The position numbers were made by a program, and so were the translations under genes. From Beroe forskalii (lineage: Eukaryota > Ctenophora > Nuda > Beroida > Beroidae), in assembly GCA_011033025.1 (NCBI GenBank), contig WFMF01000131.1, forward strand, positions 124,001 through 188,000: DNA of 64,000 nt, in the 5' to 3' direction. Positions 54,901 to 64,000 of the stretch are shown in pieces. The notes under the pieces were generated by a model. That model searched no databases and was not told the DNA's origin. It saw only the letters and a program-made list of their open reading frames with translations. Position 1 is the first letter of the stretch; each line of letters opens with the position of its first letter.

Positions 54901-57829
54901 AGTCCCTTTTAGTTACAGATAAATTTCGACAAGTTATAGTCCCTCGTGCCCCATCCTCTCTAAAGAGATACCCCACACAATGAATTGGAGGTCACATACC
55001 ACTAACAGCGGAGGTAAAGTTACCCTTCAGCTATATAAATGTGAGAACCATGGCAATTATATACACTGCGAGCACAGAAAGTAGACAAATTCCATCTATT
55101 GAGACGTCGTTTTTGACAGGCAATTTACGAGAAAATATCAACTCATTTAAATGTTAGACGACGCTAAATGCTCTCCCCGGCATCGGTGTAATGAGACGAC
55201 GGAGGGGGAGTTTGTGTGCTGAAATAGTAACTAAACATGTGCACGGAAACGCGCCCAGCGAATCCGAACTTTGGGGAGCGTCCGAGAGGGCAAAGATTAA
55301 AAGTCTGAATTCTCAACAGTGATGGTTTTATAATAGGGAATTTATGAACACGTTCTCAGGGCATTGGGTGGTGTATGACAAAAAGAAATTGTATTGCAAT
55401 AGAGAGTACCGGCAGAAATTTCTGATATATTATAGTTTATCGAGGAATTCGAATTTAAAGTATTTATTTTCTCAACATGAAGCGTCTGGAGTCACAATTT
55501 ATATAATACAAGACTCAAATCTCAACTGCAGACAGGAATAAATAGAGCCCCCGCCAAGAATACCGGACACGAAAACTTAAACAAACGACGGCCTCTGTGG
55601 AACTGAAAACATTGATTTCTTAACACCACTGTTATCCCAGAAAACCCACCTGTTTTGGAACCACGTCTTGATCTGACTGTCCGTTAGTCCGAGTTCAGAA
55701 CACAGCATTGACCTGTCTGCGACACTCACATACCTGAAAAGAAAAGGTTGGTGAGATTGGTTTCAACAACCAACAAATGTTTTTAACAAATAGTAAAATG
55801 ATACGTCGACCCGCGTCGAGGCGTCTTGCAAAATTGTACTCGTATGATCATTTCTGATTTTAAGCGAATTGGGTATCACGCCGTGGGTATTCTTTAACAA
55901 CGGACTGTAACTTCTTTCTGTGGAACATTATCGCTCTCAAAATCCTTCCAAAATCCCGGTAGTAATTTAGTGCCGCATCCTATATTCCCAGAATTCCCAT
56001 TCGCAACCTGGAATTAACACAAATCCACTAACACTCAATCATGAGCTCAGGAATAGAAGATTAAACGTTTAACCGATACGAGGAATGTTTTTCTCAGAAA
56101 AGAATGCGGGTTATCAGTTAACATGCGTCTTGTTGAGCATTCCAAAGTTCCGGAGATGCTCCTTGAAGGAAAACCAGGTAACCATGGCAACACCAGGTAA
56201 CCACACAACCGCTACTATTTCATTACCATAAAGGGTTTAATGAAGGAGCATCTCCTCTCCTCAACTCCACTACATGCACTGTGTGTATAAGCTTACCCAC
56301 CGCACGGTGGAGGATGGCCAATCACCGCAAAGTATTGGTTTGAGACTGAGCAATGATTGGTCGAATTGGTGAGTGCTGTGGGCAAACTGCCAAACTATGT
56401 GCTGGAGTTCATGTAATCAGGAATAGTTTTCATCATATGTTCTCAAATATTGGAGTGGTTTTCTGGTATTAACGTCAAGTTCAAGCTTGGAATCCTATGC
56501 ATTGAATTCTCCAAGTTGGCTTCTAAAAGTGAGATGAGTATAAAAAGCTAAAATGAGGTTTTCAGTTGTCCTGGTAGGAAAATTTGAAAACATTGATAAT
56601 TCGAGAAAGTTTAAAATCATGCGATTCGAAAATCGTGTGATTATCGTCGTCAGATTGTAGTATTATTAATTCTCGAATGCAAGATGCGACCAAGATGAAA
56701 TGAAGCCAAGGACTACCACTTTCAGTTTCAGGGATCTCAAACCTTTCTGGTTTCCAGTTCATGTTTCACCTGCACGTAACATTACATCAGTCTGAAGCCC
56801 TCCATAGTTTCGAATTTTGAATTTCAACGCACACGCATATATGACTTGGACAACCACTTCCTGACTTGAATACGTCTCAAAGTGGAATTATCCCGTGTTA
56901 CAAAGGGAAACTAATTTATATTCATTTGATTGATTATTTGAAATCAGTCCTTATGAGGCCTGTGCAGTGATATGGCCCTGGACATATAGTAAAGTAGTAA
57001 ATAATGGAACGCAGTATTCAGGTTGGTATTCAATTATTCTCGGCACAACTTGATAACACTTATTTGTACAATATATCAGATTTGAGCTTAATAAGATGCA
57101 ACCAATGGCAAAAGTCTGATATTATCGGACTGTATTGAGCGTGGAGATTGATCCCAAATATCATTACATTGTTCCCAGAATGTAGCTGTTTCATGATCAG
57201 TTGATTCCACACAACATGCATGAAACAGCTGATGATACACAGAGATCTTTCACAAGGATCTCAGTACTCAGAACCACTTAAATCTTAAGTAGGTCTTTAC
57301 CACTCTCTCGCACATAGCCAAGCTGTTATGATCCATTTGGGGCAATCCTTTACGGGATGTTGACATCATTTATGTCAAATTACAAGATGAAATATTTTTA
57401 AGAGGGCTGTTATGTTCAGTATAATGGCTACTCAATGACTGAACATCAGTGATCAGATGTTCTTATTTAATTTTTGGACAGACTCTGTTTAAAAACACTA
57501 AATAAGACGTTTTGAGCAACAATTTTGGCAGCAATTTGTCTACAAAATCTCCGCTTCCACTCACAGTTGTTTGGCAAAAATTTATTAAATTCAAGAAATA
57601 TCTGCTCCACTCACTTGTTGATCCTGAATCTCCTCTCCAACTCCTTGAGCTGCTCATCAGAGAAGCAGGTCCGAGGTCTCCGAACCTTCTTGCTGGCTCC
57701 ACAATCCTGACTCTGATCACTGGTGTCAGCCACCATTAGACAAGGTCGGTAAGCTTCACTTTGAGACTTTGGGACGGAGGCGTGGAGGGAGGCAGAGGGT
57801 GACTGGTCTACGGAGTCTTCCTTGGACGC
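51971..57829 (-). CDS. NKL-class homeobox transcription factor
   Basis: Nuclear DNA-binding protein. Exons, minus strand: 57615-57829, 55650-55733, 54502-54634, 53794-53899, 53116-53379 and 51971-52216; phases agree at every join and the last ends in TGA. These give about 349 residues plus an unknown first exon. The homeodomain starts 'VRRPRTCFSDEQLKELERRF', continues 'RINKYVSVADRSMLCSELGL' and ends 'TDSQIKTWFQNRRTKWKRLN'. It has W48, F49, N51 and R53 intact and Thr47, typical of NKL families such as Tlx, BarH and Hhex. I cannot assign the exact family. Introns split codons 24 and 52 of the homeodomain. The C-terminal part carries SGTLQ repeats, a Gly run and a Tyr/Pro/Ser-rich tail. The 5' end is interrupted by a foldback element (57909-62086) in the upstream intron. 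Confidence 0.85.
52306..52354. repeat. Small 'gtgcgcggc' hairpin
   Basis: 'cttttagtgtgcgcggc' and 'gccgcgcacacaaaag' form an inverted repeat with a short loop. Similar sequences occur at about 39172-39237 and 53540-53587. It lies in the homeobox intron just upstream of the last exon. Confidence 0.55.
53195..53335 (-). repeat. Coding minisatellite, 15 bp unit, encodes SGTLQ repeats
   Basis: About nine copies of a 15 bp unit (plus strand 'gtgccgctttggaga' with variants) lie inside homeobox exon 5. Because the period is a multiple of three, the protein reads as repeated Leu-Gln-Ser-Gly-Thr. Copy-number change here would alter protein length without breaking the frame. Confidence 0.85.
53690..53785. 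promoter_or_regulatory. Tandem array of CACGTG E-boxes in a homeobox-gene intron
   Basis: A roughly 20 bp unit 'agtcacgtgactgttgtcat' repeats, giving four perfect 'TCACGTGA' or 'gtcacgtgac' palindromes and one 'cacatg' variant. The array ends next to the exon 4 donor. TCACGTGA is the preferred site of MiT/TFE-type and some other bHLH factors. A regulatory role is inference; it may simply be a minisatellite. Confidence 0.5.
54225..54500 (-). repeat. Intronic tandem array of 5'-splice-site-like units
   Basis: Directly downstream of homeobox exon 3 (which ends 'CCAAAATAAG|gtactg'), the sense (minus) strand repeats a unit of roughly 31 bp. Each unit contains 'AGAATAAGgtaatg' or a close variant; I count eight copies after the real donor. 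The unit resembles the exon-end/donor junction itself and was probably amplified from it. Confidence 0.7.
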
Positions 57830-57908
57830 CTGAGAGAGAGAAGGGGGTGAGAAAGAAATGGGTGAGGGGATATGAAATAAGGGAAAGAATGGGGCGAGAG
57901 AAGGGAAG

Positions 57909-60900
57909 TACTCCAGTAGCTGAGGGCAAGGTCGTGTACCCATCATTGTCGAGAAGGTTTCTCGACGGTTTTCGGCACTTTAGACCATGCTGAAGAAAAC
58001 GTACTTGCTGCCGTTCGATGAATCGACGTCCTGAGGGGTGATATGGCCACGCCCATTTTTGCCCTCAGGCGGTATTATGAGACCTGATTATTTCGACTTC
58101 TGATGGTCATAGAGACTTTAGAATTGAACTAGAGTGTCTATCTCATCGAGGTGAACAACTTTTTCTCTGACAACTTTTTGTCAGATAATTAGTTAATTGA
58201 CCAATTAGCTAATTGGGCAATTTTCAAAAATCCTAAAAAACTTTTATGGCTAAAAATGATCACAATAACCTGAAACGTGGAAAAAAGTGGTTTTTAAGAA
58301 TATTTTGAAAAAATTTTCACTTAGAAAATTTTTGGACTTAGAAAAATTTTGAGCAAAAAACGAAATTTTCATTTTTTGCATCCTTAATTAACTTGGCCCA
58401 ATACTTTTTGACTTCTAAAAGTCACTGCACTGATTGCTTTTGCTGCTCTGACAGCATATTTTGACTGCTCCTACTGGAAGTTTGCCCCCTTCAGAACTGG
58501 TTTCAGAGCCACGATCAGAGGAAAGCTGTGGCAACTGACTACCCAAAATATGTGCCTCCACTGCACTTAATTTGAAGCCAAGATCAAGATAAGCTGCCCC
58601 TCCTCAAGTTACTGGAAGTGTAATCTCTTCATAACTGGTTGTAGAGTCAGCTGGCTCTGCAAAAAGTTAGGAAGAGAGCACATGCTTATAGTTGTAAAAC
58701 AGTGGTGACCCTGGCGCCCAGAGCACCACTGTTTACAAGCAGGTGACTGCCTCTGTTCCTGACCACCCCATCATGGTACTCAGAGAGTCGCTCCCACTGT
58801 CTACATGTGGAAGCAGGAACTAAAGATGAAAGCTGTGGAAACTGACCTCCCCAAATGAAGCCAAGATGGGCTGCTCCCTCCTCCCTTCTTAGAATAGCCA
58901 GACGGACCCGCCAGGCTGTCCTGCAGGGAGAACACCTGTAACACCCATCAACATTTCTCACTAAATTCTCGCCATGATTTCTTCCCAGACGAACTGTCCC
59001 TCTTTCGTGTTCTACACGCAGTTCTTGACATCATCTAGTTCCCTACCAACCCTTCTCCATTCTCTTGCATTATGAGCTGGCAATCCACAATGCTGCGGTC
59101 TGATGCCAGGGGTTGCAACTCGCCAAGCTGTCCTGCAGGGAGAACACCTGTAACACCCATCAACATTTCTCACTAAATTCTCTCTCACAACAACCAGTGC
59201 CTTCTGCTGTGCGACGCCTGACACAGAGAGTAGACACCAATGCTGCATGGTGGACTACAATCACTGGATCATGGATGGCACCCAAAAGTCTTTCCTCACC
59301 CAACCTATACAAACATGCAAGCTTTTATCATTATCCATGACTTCTTCCCAGACCAACTGTCCCTCTTTCGTGTTCTACACACAGTTCTTACCAACCCTTC
59401 TCCATTCTCTTGCATTACGAGCTGGCAATCCACAATGCTGTGGCCTGATGCCAGGGGTTGCAACTTGCACTTTAAACAGTCCCCCTTCAAGCATATTTGC
59501 CGAGCAGATCTTCTGGATGAGTAGGTACCAGATTGTGAACTCACCAATCAGAGCTCAGGACTTCGCCAAGATTGAACACTTCCCTTTGTTCTACTTCTAG
59601 TGGGTGATGCTGACAGAGTGTGAGGGACCCTCAGCTTAAGACTGCACCCTTGATGATGCCTTGATGATGACTGGACCAAATTTGAAGATATTGCCTACTG
59701 TCAAGATAGGCTTTCAGGAAGTTCCACGGGGTAGAGTTGAGCAGACGAGGGCCATGGAGTGGAAACTGTTGTGTCATGTGTGAGCCCTCAGCAATGATAC
59801 AGTGGGTGAGTCTCAGGGAAGCGCCGTGCTTTCTGCTAGTTCCACATGCCGTGGCTAAGGATGTGTGTTGTAGAAGAGGTCCCAATCCATTTGGTGGCAA
59901 AGTAGGAGAAGAAGGAAGCCATGACTACAGTAAGAAGGGGCTTTAGGGTTCTCCCAACTCTGTACAAAATCACCCGCTGGCTCCATTCTTGGCAACGTCA
60001 TCTTTGATTGCTTGAATGGTGAGTTCTCGATCAGCTACTCATCCAGAAGTTCTGCTCGACAGAATCTGTCGAGCAGCTTGAGCTGCTTGATTACAGTACA
60101 GTATGGCAACAACATTATGGTCTGTTCAGTGTGTCAGGAGTCTCACTGCAGACCCCCATATCTAGGGGGACGGCTACAAAAACGGCAATTTTGGTTAAAG
60201 TGTGCACAAAAAGCATCCAAAAGTGTCAAAAACGCGACAAAAGCGTCTAAAAGTGTCAAAAACGCGACAATAAGCGTTCGAAAGTCTCAAAACATGCAGT
60301 TTGAAATTCCTTCTCCTCATCAAACTGCATTGCAGCTGCAGCTAGCTTTTTACAGGCCGCAACTTTTTATTCATGACAAATATTCTATTATTCAACGCTT
60401 AATGAAATGACATATCCTGCCGTAACACGATAACTAGGTATCGTATTAATAATTATAACAGTGTAATTATAACAGTGCAGGAAACATGACAAACTGAAAA
60501 TCTCGTCGTCCCCCTAAAAATGGGGGGTCTGAAGGAGGCAATGGTTGTTTTAAGAGAAAATGTAGTCAGAAAGGGTAATGGATTTTCCATGTCTCAGGGG
60601 AACAGGGGTTCTCAAGGCTGAACAGCCTGGTGGGTCAGTCTGGCTATACTAGCGACCTAGCAATTGAGGGGATGCAGCTCCCCCTTCCACATGTTGAAGT
60701 GGTCAGGAACAGGGGTGCTCAACTTCCGTCTTCCTGTCAATACACAACAGTTGTGATCCTGGCTCTGCTATCAGGTCTGAAGAGCGCACACTTCCAGTAG
60801 TGAGGAGGGGCAGCTTATATTGGCCTTGCTTGGAAGTATCATAAGCAAGGCGATTATCTGGGGCAGTCAGTTGCCATATCTTTATTTTGTCGCAGCTTTC

Positions 60901-62086
60901 ATCTTTAGTTCCTGCTTCCACATGTAGACAGCTCGTAATGCAAGAGAATGGAGAAGGGTTGGTAAGAACTGCGTGTAGAACACGAAAGAGGGACAGTTCG
61001 TCTGGGAAGAAATCATGGCGAGAATTTAGTGAGAAATGTTGATGGGTGTTACAGGTGTTCTCCCTTCAGGACAGCTTGGCGGGTCCGTCTGGCTATTCTA
61101 AGAAGGGAGGAGGGGAGCAGCCCATCTTGGCTTCATTTGGGAGGTCAGTTTACACAGCTTTCATCTTAAGTTCCTGCTTCCACATGTAGACAGTGGGCGT
61201 GCCTCTCTGAGCACCATGGTTGGGGTGGTCAGGAACAGAGGCAGTCACCTGCTTGTAAACAGTGGTGCTCTGGGCGCCAGGGTCACCACTGTTTTACAAG
61301 CAGGTGCTCTCTTCATAACTTGTTGCAGAGCCAGCTGGCTCTACAACCAGTTATGAAGAGAGTACACTTCCAGTAACTTGAGGAGGGGCAGCTTATCTTG
61401 ACATTGGCTTCAAATTAAGTGCAGTGGAGGCATCTTATATAAGGCACATATTTTGGGGAGTCAGTTGCCACAGCTTTCCTCTGATCGTGGCTCTGAAACC
61501 AGTTCTGAAGGGGGCAAACTTCCAGTAGGATCAGTCAAAATCTGCTGTCTGAACAGCAAAAGCAATCACAGTGACTTTTAGAAGTCAAAAAGTATTGGGC
61601 CAAGTTAATTAAGGATGCAAAAAATGAAAATTTCGTTTTTTGCTCAAAATTTTTTCTAAGTCCAAAATTTTCTAAGTGAAAATTTTCAAAATATTCTTAA
61701 AAACCACTTTTTTCACGTTTCAGGTTATTGTGATCATTTTTAGCCATAAAAAGTTTTTTAGGATTTTTGAAAATTGCCCAATTAGCTAATTGGTCAATTA
61801 ACTAATTATCTGACAAAAAAGTTGTCAGAGAAAAAGTTGTTCCCCTCGATGAGATAGACACTCTAGTTCAATTCTGAAGTCTCTATGACTATCGAAGTCG
61901 AAATAATCAGGTCTCATAATACCGCCTGAGGGGCAAAAATGGGCGTGGCCATATCACCCCTCAGGACGTCGATTCATCGAACGGCAGCAAGTACGTTTTC
62001 TTCAGCATGGTCTAAAGTACCGAAAACCGTCGAGAAACCTTCTCGACAATGATGGGTACACGACTTTGCCCTCAGCTACTGGAGTA
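57909..62086. mobile_element. Foldback element 2: about 1.1 kb inverted arms, duplicated core
   Basis: The left arm (57909 to about 59000) and right arm (about 60995-62086) are reverse complements, starting 'tactccagtagctgagggca'. The centre holds repeated modules: 'gtccctctttcgtgttctac' and 'caatccacaatgctg…gatgccaggggttgcaac' occur at about 59000-59120 and 59360-59465, and the first again reversed near 60975. No transposase was found. It shares the 20-mer 'ggccacgcccatttttgccc' (58045) with foldback element 1 (15919), suggesting one family. It lies about 80 bp upstream of the first certain homeobox exon. Confidence 0.78.
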
Positions 62087-62763
62087 AAGGTGGGGTGAGG
62101 GAGATAAGTCGTGAGATGATGGAATCGTTAGTTACTGCTAAGGGGATTCTAATGGCGGTATTATGACGATGAATTCCATTCACAGCTTTTGAATACCAAA
62201 GAAAATGTTTCAAAAGGTTAGTAAAATAATTTGAAGGAAGGAGGTTTATTAATGATCATGTTGCTTTTGATGAAGGGTGCTTTAAACAGAGAAACTGTTA
62301 TTGTATGTGACTATATTGATGACTGCTCCATCAAAAAACAGAGCTGGATACGGTATTTTTGAATAATTGAATAAAGCCCTCGGCCGCGAATACCAAAGTT
62401 TTATATAATTTATTAGTTTCTTCCGCTGGAACTCCCCCTTTTTTAACCATTGACGCAAATGATCCAGCACAAATAGCAATACAATGGGACTGCTTTGGAA
62501 TAGCACCCATTTGTTTCCACAAAAAGAACTCCTATAGAATCGGACCTGGATCATTAAAAAGTTATTATAAAATCAATTTAAAAGGCGGCAAAAATTGCCG
62601 AAATGCCAGACACCTCTGTGTCTTTGGAAACGTAACTCACCTTAAAAACCATTAAAAACTGGAAATGAATCGACTCGAGGAGGAAAGAGAGAAAGAGTGA
62701 GACAAAGAACAGGTTAGTGCACCACCACGCTGCAAACCTTCAGATTGAAAAATCAAATGATAC

Positions 62764-62958
62764 CTGGTTACAATGGGTGCGAGTGTACGCGCGGGGTTTC
62801 GAACATACTGTTGTCTCGATCGACAAATTCTGTACAAATTTATAAACAAAGGGGGCACAAAAATCTAAAGGCAGCGGCTGGGGGTCACGTGGTTTTTTCA
62901 GAGATTTGAGTAAAGAGGATGGTTGAATGCTGCTATGGAGCGATATAATTTGAAACAT
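62764..62958 (-). CDS. Candidate first exon of the homeobox gene
   Basis: An ATG at 62958 opens a 65-codon frame ('MFQIISLHSSIQPSSLLKSL…') that ends at a donor-like 'AACCAG|gtatca' (62764/62763) in phase 0, the phase needed by the exon starting at 57829. The join would span foldback element 2. No recognisable repression motif (EH1) is present, so this rests only on position, start codon and phase. The rest of 62087-64000 shows no gene I can support. Confidence 0.2.
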
Positions 62959-64000
62959 GGATTATATATAAGACTTATATGAGGAGGTAGGGGAGGGAGG
63001 AAAGTTTTAAGTAAAATTCGAACCCTGTCTCGTGCGCTAGAGTTATCTGTGATGCCAAATATTAGAAAAATAAATAAAACCAGCGGTTGATGAGAGGTTC
63101 GGCTTCGATTATACAATTTTTGGTCACCACAGCGGACATAAAATTAACGTGACTTTTTCTAAGAAATAAATTTCTCTGCACGACGGCAGTTTGATACAGT
63201 GGCTGTAAGAATTGGCCCATTTGGTCTAATGCCTCTCATTGTACCCTTCTTCCACTTCACTCACTTTCATTTTCACGGAGACAAACTGAAACATTTATAT
63301 AATTCGTATCAAAATCTTCAGATTCCTTTTGCCCTCAGTGGCTACTTATATTACGATTCCATGGTCAAATCCAATTGCAATAGAACTGTGTCACTAACTT
63401 TAATGGTTTTCGCTGCTGAGGGAGGTGCCGACTTATTACCAACCCTGTAGTTTAATCAGTCGCTAAAACCATTTCATTTAGAAAGGGCCACAAGCTACCC
63501 TCTGATTCTCTCGAGTGGGGTTGACGTCCTCAGATACTTTAAACTAAGCCCCCACATACGATCTTAACTCTCAACGCCTCCCTCTTTCACACGATCTAAA
63601 TAAACTCTACACACCAACTTCGCCATTTGAAGGCTGTACATATTGACAAGCCATGGTTGGTATGTATATATAACTATAAATACAGCCACATCAGGGCATG
63701 AAATTAAAATAATGCCTATTATAAATTTTACAGATTGGCAGGTATCCGAACGATCAAAGCAACAGCTGTCACCCGTTCCTTTGAGGCATCTCGATTGGAA
63801 AGCCCCTTTGAAAATTGGAATCGTGGGCCGTAGTAGCTACTCCCCCTTCCCGCCCTGGCCAGGGCGGTAACCCCCCGCGGTAAAAAGAAAACTGGCCAGG
63901 GGTATAAGTTAGAGATTTGAGTGTCACAGGGTGATAGTATAATAAGATAGATATAATAATAATATCATGATAATTGGGAGCAAATTTAAAACGATGAGAT

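Noticed and set aside
60012-60410. 132-codon open frame with 'KASKSVKNAT' repeats
   Set aside because: It lies in the centre of foldback element 2, reads through a short tandem repeat and has no recognisable domain.

Overview
The window is a piece of an animal (metazoan) nuclear genome. The evidence is spliced genes with GT–AG introns (one GC–AG) and metazoan-only families: a thrombospondin C-terminal domain, Notch-ligand DSL modules, an NKL-type homeodomain and Ly6/three-finger proteins. I cannot name the species. The short introns, a gene nested in an intron, and divergent versions of these families fit an early-branching animal, perhaps a ctenophore; this is low-confidence inference.

Layout. 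1-2285: repeats, no gene found. 2286 to about 15580 (+): one very large gene built from a signal peptide, leucine-rich repeats, an FN3-like domain, a cadherin-like domain, a cysteine-rich/EGF region, thrombospondin type 3 repeats and a thrombospondin C-terminal lectin domain, followed by further unrecognised exons; its 3' end is unresolved. 15739-19755: a 4 kb foldback (inverted-repeat) element. 20782-21365 and 33451-34052 (-): two small two-exon Ly6-like genes that bracket a locus of two tandem genes (23698-25851 and 29290-31430, -). Each tandem gene encodes a DSL-repeat transmembrane protein, and they lie in a tandem segmental duplication (22859-32545). The second copy has a frame break near its N terminus. 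Copy A contains a decayed MULE-type transposon remnant and copy B a hairpin-rich insert.

34053-37674: intergenic. 37675-49245 (+): a 17-exon single-pass membrane protein with a long Ser/Thr-rich repeat region and no family I recognise. An intronless aminoacylase-1 gene (42178-43401, +) sits inside its intron 7. 49246-51970: mostly intergenic, with a very CpG-rich island at 50395-51110. 51971-57829 (-): an NKL-class homeobox gene in at least six exons; its first exon is uncertain (candidate 62764-62958). A second 4 kb foldback element (57909-62086) sits about 80 bp upstream of the first certain homeobox exon. 62087-64000: no confident gene.

Most genes encode cell-surface, matrix or signalling proteins: a matrix glycoprotein, Notch-ligand-like proteins, GPI-anchored Ly6 proteins and a mucin-like receptor. 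Together they look like an adhesion and signalling neighbourhood, but nothing in the sequence shows that they work in one pathway. The strongest candidates for novelty are the six-DSL ligand-like proteins, the LRR–cadherin–thrombospondin fusion, and tandem arrays of splice-site-like sequences inside introns of two genes.
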